NCBI GenBank assembly: GCA_000231825.2
Contig: JH720359.1
Coordinates: 436,669 to 500,668, forward strand
Length of the DNA: 64,000 nucleotides
Source of the DNA: Tetrahymena elliotti 4EA
Taxonomy: Eukaryota; Ciliophora; Oligohymenophorea; Hymenostomatida; Tetrahymenidae
Direction: 5' to 3'
The position numbers and the translations under genes were made by a program. Within the stretch, counting starts at the first letter, position 1. Each line of letters opens with the position of its first letter. This document shows, piece by piece, positions 48,262 through 59,500 of the stretch. Under the pieces are notes generated by a model that was not told where the DNA came from, did no database searches, and saw only the letters and a list, made by a program, of their open reading frames with translations.

Positions 48262-50846
48262 TCACTAAATATTTTTTTCAGCTCTAAATTTTTTGATATA
48301 GATACCATAACCTCTTTTGAAAAGAGGGTTTTTAATCTCTGGAATATCACCATTATGATTATAGATAGGGAATTGTTCTAAGTCTGCCATGTCTTAAACC
48401 CAGTCAATAGGTAAACGATTTGACAATCCGTTTTATCCAAAAAGATATTCACCAAATATTGATTAAACGATAGCTTCTCCTCCTGTAGTACCTGGTAACC
48501 AAGCAGAAATGAATGAAGTAGCTCTATTTAATTCATTGTTGACAATCATTGGACGACCAGTAAGAAGGACTGTGATTAAAGGAATATCTTATGAAACAGA
48601 GCTCAAAACTTGGTTTGAAAAATCATCATAAGAAAGTTCAAGAGTATTTCTTTGTAAATATGGCATATAAGGATTTGCATATCCATTGACATAGAGGCAA
48701 CCTTCTACAGGAGGTACTGAGTGACCTTAGCAGAAAGAGTTGTTAATTTCACCCATATACTCAGCATATGGAGATTCAGATAAGGCTCCAATTATTATTG
48801 TGTTTTTATTTGTTAAATTCAAAGTTTTCAACTTTTGAATAAAATCTGCTCTCTCTTTTCTGATAGTTGTATAGTCGTGAGTATTAGTGTATGTGGGCTT
48901 TAATATTTTATCAGCTCCAAGTCTTTTAACTAAAGCATCATAAATTGAAAAAGCAGAAGATTGAGTTTTGTAATCACCAGACCAGAATTCATTTCCTTCA
49001 TAACCCTACCAACGAATAGACCAGCCACCATTCTAAGCACCAATATTATCTGTGTCTTAAACAACATACTCATCAACTACTTAGTAATTTTCTCTTTCTT
49101 GAATATCACGTTCACCAATCAAAATAACATATTCAATTTGATTTAAGTTAAGGGGTAAGAAATCATTACTGTTCTTTAAGAGTACTAATGATTCTTTAGC
49201 AGCCTATAAAGCTGATTAGGCAGCAAACTTTGGGTCAACAGGTTCTATCTACTATTTCTCTTTTTGAACATCAGCTTAGTCATTTGTTTTGTTTACTATT
49301 TCAACAATACCCATAGCCATTTTAACAGCTAATATTCTTTTGACAGCATCATCAATTCTATCTATAGCAACTTCTCCACTTTCAACACATTTTTGTAAAT
49401 CTGAAATATAATCTTCAGCACCACCTCCCATCATCATCATATCCATTCCAGAATTTATAATTAAACAAGTAGATTCATAATCAGTCATTTTAATATTAGA
49501 TGTTGGTTATCCCTAAGAAGCTACTTTGGTTCTTTCATTATAGTCACTAATGATGAAGCCTGTAAATCCTTCTTTTTCCTTCAAAACACCCTACATAAGA
49601 TCTGCATTAATAGCCATAGGAATACCTTATTTTTATTAAATAAAAATTACAATTTTCGGTTGGATGTACTCTTTTGAGTAACAAAAGCTAAGTACCACAA
49701 TCATTATAATTAAATTAGTGGATTGATTAATTAATTTTTTAGAAAATTGATATTTTCAATCATTATCAAAATATTAATCAATGTTTTTTTCATTAAAAGA
49801 AATAACAAAAATTTAAGGTTAATAATTTTTGTAAGAAAAGTTAATATGATGTAAATTAATTACCATTAATAGCGGAATATGAGCACATAATTGTTCCAGT
49901 TTAAGCTTCAATACCACCTCTGTATCCTAAGATATTGTGTTCAAGGAAGGCATCAAAATTGTAAACTCTATCGTTTCCTTCATCTCTACCTTAATAAGTA
50001 GCACCGTCACCTAAGAAATGCTTAGTGCTTGTCATAGCTCCTCTAATAAATCCATCTTTGTCAACTTATTATGCTCCACTTACAAACTTTTAAGCATATT
50101 TTTTAATCATCTAAGGATACTAACCTAAAGTTTCATAATATCTACCCCATTAAGCATTATGAGAAACAGCTACAGTAGGAGCAAAAAGATAGTTCCAGCC
50201 ACTAGCTAAACTGTTAGTAGCAGTTATTTAACCCTACAAGTAGAAGTGATCTGGGTTGAATGTTGCAGCTAAACCAATATTTTGAGGGAATAAAACTTCA
50301 CCTAATTAAAATTACCAGAAAAGACTTAAAGTTTAGAATAATATGAAGAATTCGATAAAATAAAGCAAATAAAAAGAGCTTTTTTGTGAATAAATACTTA
50401 CCTAAAATGTGTTGATTGCCATGAACTGCATCAGTACCTAAAAGTAATTAGATTCTAGCAACTTATTAGTCATCTAAAGGTATTTCAATAACAGTTTCTT
50501 CCATTAATCTATCACCTAATTTTTTCCAGTTTTCTCTTGTGGCTAAATGGAAATCAAGGGTGCCTGTTTAGGCGTTTCCATCATTTGTGGGAGCTCCATT
50601 ACCTCCAACAAGAACTGAACCAAGTGCAAGATCTTTAATTTTTTGGAAATTGGTTACATTATTTTCAGAAACAGAAGAAAGATCTGGTTGGGTCATTTAG
50701 CCTAACTTTTGCTTCAATGTCATTCTAGAGACGATTAGCTAAGCTTTTTCATAATGCTTAGTGTAGATGTCTTGCTAGCAGAGAGATACCTAAGCTAAAG
50801 CTTAGAAAATAATGAGCAAAGCAAATACTTAATTTAATTTGTTCAT
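48262..50846 (-). CDS. Secreted beta-glucosidase, glycoside hydrolase family 3, 3 exons
   Basis: Start ATG 50846, stop TGA 48262-48264. Exons 50402-50846, 49864-50301 and 48262-49625 total 2,247 nt (748 aa), close to the usual GH3 length. Residues 1-22 (MNKLNQVFALLIIFQALAQV) are a signal peptide. The N-terminal TIM-barrel domain shows VSRMTLKQKLGQMTQPDLSS, GTDAVHGNQHILG, STKHFLGDGAT and YRGGIEAQTGTIMCSYSAIN; the nucleophile Asp is in GFTGFIISDYNE (about residue 322). The second domain carries ALSESPYAEYMGE, which resembles the acid/base region of exo-glucanases, and TVLLTGRPMIV. Predicted to release terminal glucose from beta-glucans, in phagosomes or outside the cell. All catalytic landmarks I can place are intact. 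Phosphorylase-type GH3 activity is less likely given the barrel-plus-second-domain layout. Confidence 0.93.
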
Positions 50847-52179
50847 CTTCTTCTATATTTATTTAATTTTTTTTGATACTTATCTTATTATTAAAAATAC
50901 AATTTCATATAAATATTTCTATTAAACTCTAAAAATTGATAAACAATACAAATTTTAATAAATGTTACTCAACTTTGGATATCAAAAATTAAAATACAGA
51001 GAAATCTTTTTTTATATTCACATTCATTTCAATTAAATCTTTGATATGAGATATCTCTTTAAATCTTTTGCAACAAAAGAAATTGAATTTTGATTAGAAT
51101 TTATTATCAATCCTTCGACATTAATGAAATAATGCCAATTAATTTTAGACAATCTAAAATTTATTTCAATAAAAGTTTGAAAAAATGTTTACAGTATGAT
51201 AGAAATTTCTAAAATAAAATATTATTCAATATCTAAGAAGTAAGTTCAGTTAGAAAAAGTTAGATTGTTGCTTAATTTTAGATTCTATACTTCAAATAAG
51301 TAATTTTTCATAGCTTTTTCCCAATAAAATATAAGAAAAAGAGATTGCTGAAGGTAGTGAGTGCTTGGGAAATAACAAAAAATCTACATGACAAAATAAT
51401 AAAGAAGAATGTAAAATACGACAAAATTAAAAGTTTTTTTAAAAAATAATACCTATCAATCTTTTAATTAGCTTGGATTTATATATCTATGAAAAACTAA
51501 AATGAATTTTTTCAATAAACTTGGTTTAAGATAAAAAATATCTTGAACTTAAAAACAAAACTTTTAAAAATCATTTTTATACTTAAAAAAACCAAAGTAT
51601 ATTTTTAATATTTAAAAAATATGCTTGAGTATAATTGAGTATTAGTCAATTATCATCTTTTGAAAAAAACTTTTTCTTGAGAGAAGAATCAGCTATTCAA
51701 CTCTAATTTAAATGAGAAAATAAAAGATTTATTAATTTTTAAGAATGTAACAAAGGCTTTTAGTTTTATCCTTTCTATTCTCAACCACTCTTTTGTATCA
51801 AAAATACAAAAAGTTAAATACAAATAGTAAAATTAGAGGCTTATCTTTTTAAAATAAAATGAATATGCCATTATAATATTTTAGAACATCAAAAATTACT
51901 TCAAAAATAATTTAGAATCTTTTTATAAATTCTTAAATTAACTTTTATAATTTTTAAATTTATTGTTTATTTTCTAACATTAGTTTCATATAAAATAAAT
52001 TTTAATTGACAAAAATAGATAACACTTAAGCTGTTAATGAGCAGCTATTTTTACAATAAGTTTATTTTGATTCATATTACATCTTATTTCTATTTTAAAT
52101 GATATTTCAATTTTTACAGGATCCTTTTTTATTTGGTGAGAAAAATTTAGCTGTTTTAAATTAAAAATGAAATTTTTTA
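50847..52179. other. 1.3 kb spacer, no gene seen
   Basis: A+T-rich DNA upstream of the GH3 gene start and downstream of the RNB gene A stop. No protein-like frame and no RNA gene recognised. Confidence 0.5.
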
Positions 52180-55100
52180 TCATTTTGATTTGAGAAAGAT
52201 TGGTGTATCATTACACCCTTCTTTTGTTGAAACGCTGGCCAAATAAATATTATAAGGAAGATGATTATATGCAACTACCATACCTTCCCAAATGGTAAAA
52301 TTTTTTGGGAAATTTTAACTTCTGTTGTCAGATACAAATCTTGTTTATTACAATTCATCTGGCAAGAAAAATATGTAGGAATTTGGTTCACTTAATTTAT
52401 TAAATCTGTTAATCTATAAAACTGTCTCTTTCTTTTATATTGTCTTTCCTTCTAAATAGCCCTTTAGTAGCATATTTCTTGCTGATTTTAGCTTATCTAA
52501 TTTTTCTTTAAATTTTTTCATCTCGTTTTTTTACTTTGTATTCTGCTATTTTTAGAATAAAATATAGCTGTACTCTTTTTAAAATTCTAGGCTAGACCTG
52601 TCTTAAATGAAAACATTTAGAAATTTCTACACAACAATATCGTTAAATTTTCTTATCGGACTAGTAGCAGAGACATATTTATCAGACTCTGGTGCTATAT
52701 CTAACAAATTAAATAATTTATAAGCCCCGTTTTCTACTCTGATTTTAAATTCTAACTCTTGTTTGTTAAATTCTTCTTTTAGGCTGATAATTTAAAGATC
52801 AAGTTCCTAGATTTGTTCACTTAGGCAATTCATTTCGCTTTGGTACAAGTTTATGTCTTACTAAATGATATCTTTTTATTGTAAATGCTTTTCTGACTTA
52901 TTTGATTACACTTAGCTTTTCTTTTTATTTGTTTATTACTAATGTAATTCTTATTTTTAAGGTGAAGTTTGACCATTTTCATAAATAAATTTTCCTTTTT
53001 CATCTTAAATAGAGAGAGAAACTTAACTATCTTTCAATATACTCTTCTTACTATCTTATTGCTTTTATAGATTAAATTACATTTCTTATATTTTAATCAT
53101 GTTTATGCTTTCTTAAGTTACCAATTAGTCTTTAAGAAGCTAAGCTATTTGATCTTTTGCTTATTAAACTTACAAGAAAAGCCTCTAAACTTGGTTAGCT
53201 TCTTTTTAGCATAATTAAAAATATTACAAAAGATCATTTTGAATGTGTTATTTTTTATACAGTAAATATTTTTTTGCAGCAGGGTTTAAATTATTTTCAT
53301 TTCTTAAAGTATTAAGTGAAGATTAAAATTATTTTAGGGTAGCATATTTGAATTGATTAAATCCTACTTATAGACACTAATTATGAAAGTACTCGACCTA
53401 CTTATAATAACTTGCCTTAATTTTATTATTTTATCCTACTGTGCTTTGCTGCTATAACATTTAGTCCATCTCTTTTTAAAGTTTTTAAATTTGATTCTTA
53501 ATCTCTTCTACCTTTTAAACTAAATAATCCTTTTTAATTGTAAATGGGTTCACAAGTTCTTCTTCTTCCTCATTTTCTCCACTTTCAGTTATTATTTCAA
53601 GCAAATTACTACTATTTACTAAGCTTTCATTCTCAACTTTATAAATTACCTAATTCTCTTAGTTGTTTCTAATGTAACTTTTCATATAATCTTAATCCTC
53701 TGTAAGGTATTATTAGCATTTGCTTTACAAATATTCAGTCTCTTTGAAATTTAATTGAGGTGAGGTGTTAGCTTGGCAATCTTTTAGATCTTAATTTTAG
53801 ATCTATTAGGATTCAAGTATTTCAAAGTATTATAAGTTATTTTTAGCTTGCTGATACTTTTTTTGTAAATTTTACAGACTCTAAGTGAGTAAAGTCTTAT
53901 TTTTTTTTATCTAACTTATGTTCTTTTCTAATTAGACACTAAGGAAATTAGAATTATTTTTGATATCAGATTATTTACTGTTAATATGCTAAAGAATTAA
54001 AAGATATCTTGAGATAGATTAGTTATACAATACCATAAACTCTTCTATCATCTTAGAGCTTATATACCTTTTATTCGATTTTTCATTTTGAAAAGCCTTC
54101 TGGCCTTGTTCTTCTCTTAATTTAAATAGATGCGCACTAGTTAGTAGCAAAACTGATGCTTCTTCTTAAGAAATAACCAATTTTTTTTCATTTTAAGAAT
54201 TAAGTTATTAGCTCTAAATTTTTTGGTTTTAATCATATTCTTATTTGTAAAGTGTGTAAATTTCTTTATTGATATCACACAGCTGATCAAATTCATTATA
54301 AAAATAATTTTCTTTGACAATTAATTTGGTGTTTTCTATTGTTAAAGAATCCCATTCGATCTTCAATTAACCAAGTTAATCTATCTAAATACAAAAAAAG
54401 ATAGACTTTGTTAGTCTTAGTTCACCCTTTTTCATTGAAAATTATTCAATTAAATCTCTATCCAACATGTGCTTAACCATGTTTTTACCTTCTGCTATTT
54501 CTATGTAAATACTTTGTTTTCTGCTTTCTAATCCCTAAAAGAAAGTTGTACCTTTATCTATACACTAAGAAAAATCAGTAATATGCACTCCTATTTTATA
54601 GTAAGTCTACTCTTTATTATCAATCTCGCTTAAATTCTCCAAACCCTTTAAGTTGTTTATTTTGGAATCATTAGAGTTTTAAGAAAGATTATTTTTATAG
54701 ATCTAATAATGTCTTTATCTCTAATCAATAAAGTCTTAAACTGTAATTTTTTCTATTGAAATAGCATCGTCAAAAGCAAAAGCTCCTATTTAATCAACAG
54801 TAAATATTTTTTTATTTTCATACAGCAAATAATCACTTTCGTTTTTAAGTAATCTCTTATATGATTCTAAAGATTTTTGTATGTAAAACTCCTCTTATTG
54901 AATTTATTCAAAATTACAATTGTAAGACTAAAAAAATGCCTAAATATCACTCACCTCATCATAAAGATAGCCTAAAGGCTCCAAAATCTCAATTAAAGGA
55001 CCATATTCAGAATACTCCTCTGGCCATTCAAGAAATTTAACTCTAAAATATTTCTTAAAAAGCTCTCCTGCAGGGTATGCTTAGGAGGCATTTTTTAATT

Positions 55101-56085
55101 TTAAAAGCATTCTTGGATATCTTGTATCTAAAGGGTAGAAATAAAATAATTCTTTATTTTGATAATTAAAGGATTTATTTTTGATGCCAAAATCTATTTC
55201 TGGTTTTTCAGCAAAGCGAGAGAATTCTCCAAAATATCCAACCAAAGTATCTAAATCTGGATATTTTATTACCTAGATTATTTGAGCCCTTTTGCATTTA
55301 TTTGTTTCCTATTCCTCCTACCATTATTTTTTATTTTTACCCTTTTAGTTTGTCAGATTCAACCTAAAAACAACTTTACAAGAATGGATAGCTCTGGAAG
55401 TTTAGTGGTCATCAACAAAAATTCTTTCTTTAATATATTAACCACATTCACTTTCTTCTTTGATAAATTAAGTTCCTAACTCATCAACAATATAAATGCC
55501 TACTTTTTAATCTTCTACATGATGAATGTCTTTTTAAAAAGGTATTTTATTATCGTATTGAAGGTTTACCTCTTTTTTCTTTTAACCATTTTATCTACTC
55601 GATTCATAATGAAATGGATTTTTTTGTTCTAATCTTCCTTAGAAAGGCTACATAATTTACTCCTTGGCTTACAGTGATCCATTTCTTCTTTCATTTTTCT
55701 CAAACGGGGTAAAATTTAAACTTTTTCTATCTCTTATTCTTTCTTCTTCCATTTCAAATTCATTTTACCTCGGTTATGGCTAGCCATTTAAATATTTGTT
55801 TTATTTTTTATTTTTTTATAACAACTCTTCTAATAGCCTTCTTTCGTACTATAATGCATATCTATTCAATTACTAATCACCTGATTAAGATCTATAATTT
55901 TTCCCATCATGAGAATCATAGCTCATATTGTGTCGGTACTATCTTTATTGATGCTCTCTATTCCCTTAATCATAAGGCTAATAAACATGATCTTATGAGT
56001 CACAGCTATTTGATCTTTTTAACTTATTTTCGGTTTTAGAAAATCGATCATTTTAGTGTCTATTTTTTTTTTTGTCAATCCTCAT
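52180..56085 (-). CDS. RNase II/Dis3 (RNB)-family protein with coiled-coil insertion, copy A, intronless
   Basis: ATG 56085 (MRIDKKKNRHQND) to TGA 52180-52182, exactly 1,302 codons with no intron. After a basic Asn/Gln-rich N-terminus, residues about 145-400 resemble the cold-shock-type domains of Dis3-like enzymes (YIVDELGTQFIKE; FRVKFLEWPEEYSEYGPLIE). The RNB domain begins with TVDQIGAFAFDDAISIEK (about 430-447), then YYKIGVHITDFSQCIDKG, KHMLDRDLIEQFSMKKGELR and IEEFMVLYNQSISRYL (about 680). An insertion of roughly 300 extra residues of Gln/Lys/Glu coiled coil follows, before the catalytic core resumes at KYVSATSPIRKFNDIV (about 1,140). The S1 end is short and unclear. The first Asp of the D-x-D-D metal motif is Ala, and SPIRRY is SPIRKF, so 3'-5' exonuclease activity may be weak or lost. 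Its paralog lies directly upstream (56564-60802). Confidence 0.87.
52663..54033 (-). other. Coiled-coil insertion within the RNB catalytic domain of copy A
   Basis: About 457 codons separate the conserved EEFM helix (54034-54045) from SPIRKF (52645-52662); in ordinary RNB enzymes this distance is about 140-150 residues. The extra sequence is heptad-rich (LLTQSLQNLQKKYQQAKNNL; VQKVEEIKNQIQKLQKEMDQ; LYQSEMNCLSEQIQELDLQI) and includes an acidic run ENEEEEE. Confidence 0.8.
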
Positions 56086-56563
56086 TAAATAGTTCTACTT
56101 TTTTTTTGATTTTTGGTTAGTGTATCAACAAATCTTTATTTAATTTAATATACTAAAATCTTAAATTTTGCAAATAATAAACAATAAGTAGCTAACCAAA
56201 TCAAATTAAAACCACTTAGCATTTTCTAGCTAAGCTAATTAAGCATAATGCAAAAACTTGCTAGAATTATTAAATTCCTGGAAAAAATTTTAAATTTTGA
56301 AAAATCAGTAAAATATTTATTTGTTAATAAAAGTAACTTTAAAACATTCCAAATAAAATCTAAAATTATTAAATGTAATAAAATATTTTAAAATTTAAGG
56401 TAAAATATATTTGATTAAAGATTTATTTAAAATTTAAGAAAAAACTTATTTTATATTATTTCTTTCAAGATTTATTATTTTAAGTTAAAATAATTTAAAA
56501 TATGAAAGAACATGAAGATAAAATGAATATCTTTTATATAATTGAAATTTAAGAGTTTCTTTT
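56086..56563. promoter_or_regulatory. Short spacer between the two tandem RNB genes
   Basis: 478 nt of very A+T-rich DNA between the stop of copy B and the start of copy A, both on the minus strand. Holds the 3' UTR of B and the promoter of A. No open frame. Confidence 0.5.
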
Positions 56564-59500
56564 TCAATCTTCAATATTAACAATTCTGATATTATTAAAT
56601 GATGCCTCTGTTACAATATAGTCATAAGGAAGAGATAACTTGGCTTAAATTTTACCTAACCAAATTGAGAATTTTTATTAGTTTTAAAGTCTGTTTTTAT
56701 CTGAATTTAACTTAACAATTTGTAACTATTTAGGTAAGAAAAAATCATAAACCATAAATCTGGATAAAGGTCTGCAGTTGATCTGGAGAATTTCATATGT
56801 ATTATCAATATTCTATTTTTATTGAGCTTAAAGAATCATCTTTCTACAATTTTTAATCTTTTAAGCTTTTTCTAAAAATCTACCAACCTGGTTTTTGACC
56901 TTATTAATTTGCAACTTTGATTTAATTATTTTTGCATATTCTTAAGAGAATTATTATGTAATTTATTTGTAAAAATTTTAATCAATAAATTGTTGCGCTT
57001 AAATATCATTGAATTTTCTTATTGGACTGCTCAAAGATAAGTATTTCTCTGATTCTGGAGTCATATCAAAATGCTTATAAGTTTCGTTGACTTACTTTTC
57101 AAGTTACTCATTAAGACTTTTCTCTTCATCTTGAATTTTTTTATTATTTGCTTTGATTTCCTCTTCAAGTCCATCCATTTATTTTTTAAGATCATTTACT
57201 TCATTATGTTATTTAACTATTGATAATACAATTTCTTCAAGTTATTTTTTGTATTTAGCTAAGTTATTATTAAGGGTTTCAAGTTTTTTATCATTTGTGT
57301 TGATCTAATTCTCATAATTTAAAACTTCTTTTTCCTTTTGCTTAATTTATTATTCAATTTGCTTAATTTTCTTTTACTTCTATTAGATAATATTCTTTAA
57401 ATTACTAACATTTTAATCAGTAACAGATTATTCGCTATCCTCAACTGAAATTTAAGAGCGAGTTTCTTCATCAAAATTGGTGAAGTTTTCTTCTTAAACT
57501 TCTTAGACTGAAATTTCTTTTTATTCCTTTTTTTCCAGGTCTTTAATTTTCTACTATTCTTCATTCTTTTCTGCCTAAGCAAATTTTTTCTTAATGGCTT
57601 CTATATCTTTAGTAATATTATCAATTTTCTCCTTCTTTTATTGAATCTTTTATTCATTGAGTTTTTCTTGTTTCTTATCTTCTTCAATTAATTAGAAATA
57701 GGAATTAAGTTACTTAACTACTTTTCTTTTCTCAAAAAATAGATATTTCTTAATAATATAGTTGATTTTAGCATCTTTTAGTTTATCAAAAGATTACTAA
57801 AAGGCTTGTAGGGAATCTAAGTTCATTTACTTAAAACCAGCCAACTAGCAAGCATCTTTAAAATAATCTAGACTATGCAAGAGAGATTATTTTGCCTATT
57901 CATGCTTCTTTGAAACTTTATTTTCAGATAAAGTCTTTAACTCTTCTTGTATTAACTTTTATTGGTTTAATAAATTATCTATCTATTTAGTAAGACGTCT
58001 TTTTTAAGCAGTGAAAATATTATCTGATTCATTCATTTATTCTTCATTCAAACTGTGTAAAGATTAAGAATCATTCTCAGATTTCAAACTTTCTTCATTT
58101 TCTTCACTTTCTTCACTACTTTCATCATCTTCACTTTCTTCATTATCTTTGCTCTCTTCATTTTGTTAATTCTAATTCTTTTCACTAAATTGCTTTTGTA
58201 TTTATTAAAATTAAATCTAATTAAGCTATGATAAATCTATTGTGTTTGAAGTATCTTCATGATTCAATTATTCATTCTCCTTCTTCTCTTCAAAATTAGA
58301 TTCTTAATTTGGGTTTATGACCTAGTTTAACTGTGCAAATTTATTATTTTGCTTTTTTATTAAGTATTTTTTTTAGAACTCTTCTTCATCCATGTTGTTT
58401 ATTAGTTCCAATTCATCTTTTAGAGTTTATATCTTAGCTTTGTTTGCTTCAATTTTCTTAGAGCACTCTTTAAGTATTTTATCATTATTTTTAATTTGTG
58501 TATCTGCTCCCTTAATATTCTTTTCAAGAACACTCTTATTTTATTAGCTGCTTGAAAGAGTTTTTTTAGCTTTGTTAATTTTTGCTTAGATTTAAGTTTA
58601 ACTTTTTTAGATCTCCTTTTTCAACTTTTGTTACTCTTATTATAAGGCATCTATTTTCACTTTAATATCTTTTTATCCATTAAAGATTTATTCATTTACT
58701 TAAATTTATCTAGAAATTTATTGATTGTAAAAGATCATTAATTCCTCTACTAATTTTGAAGAAATGAATCTACTTTTATCCATTTCATCTTCTGAGAAGG
58801 CCTTTTATCCCATTTTTTATCTCTACTAGAATAGTTAACCTCCAAGGTAAAAAATGTTTTAGAGCTCATCTTGAGATAAAATTAGGTTTTTGTTGTCATT
58901 AACAATTTCCTTTTTGATATCGTCATCCTCACTTTCATCATCTGAGCTGGTTATTTCTTCGTCATCATCATCTTTAAAAAGATCTGTTATTTTTTGTCTG
59001 TCTTCTGTGATAAAAGAGTCAAATTAATTATAGTAGTAGTTTTTTTTACATTCAATAACAGAATCTTCTAGTCTAAGAGTCTCCCAAAGGAAAAAAAATT
59101 ATCCATTTTAGTCTTTTTCTACACAGATAAATAAGCTCTTAGCCTACTTTGTTTCTCCTGCCTTTAATGAAAATAGCTAAACAAGTTTTCTGTCCAACAT
59201 ATGCTTAACAAAACTTTTGTCTTTTCCTAAGGGGACATAAATACTTTAGCCTCTTGTTTCCAAAGCTTTATACAAAGCAGTATCTTTTTGAATACTCTAG
59301 GATAAATCAGCTATATGGATTCCTAGCTTATATAATAATTTACTACACTCAGTTTGCTCTTGCTTCTACTCTTCTTACTCTGAGACTTACTTCTATTCTT
59401 CTTTCTCTTAGACTTACTTCTATTCTACTTTCTCTTAGACTTACTTCTATTCTTCTTGCTCTTAGATTTATTGTTTTTCTTAGATGGTAGCTTATTCCTA

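Noticed and set aside
55776..56039. Plus-strand ORF with a hydrophobic start that looks like a signal anchor
   Set aside because: The opposite strand here is the N-terminal part of RNB copy A, in frame with the rest of the gene.
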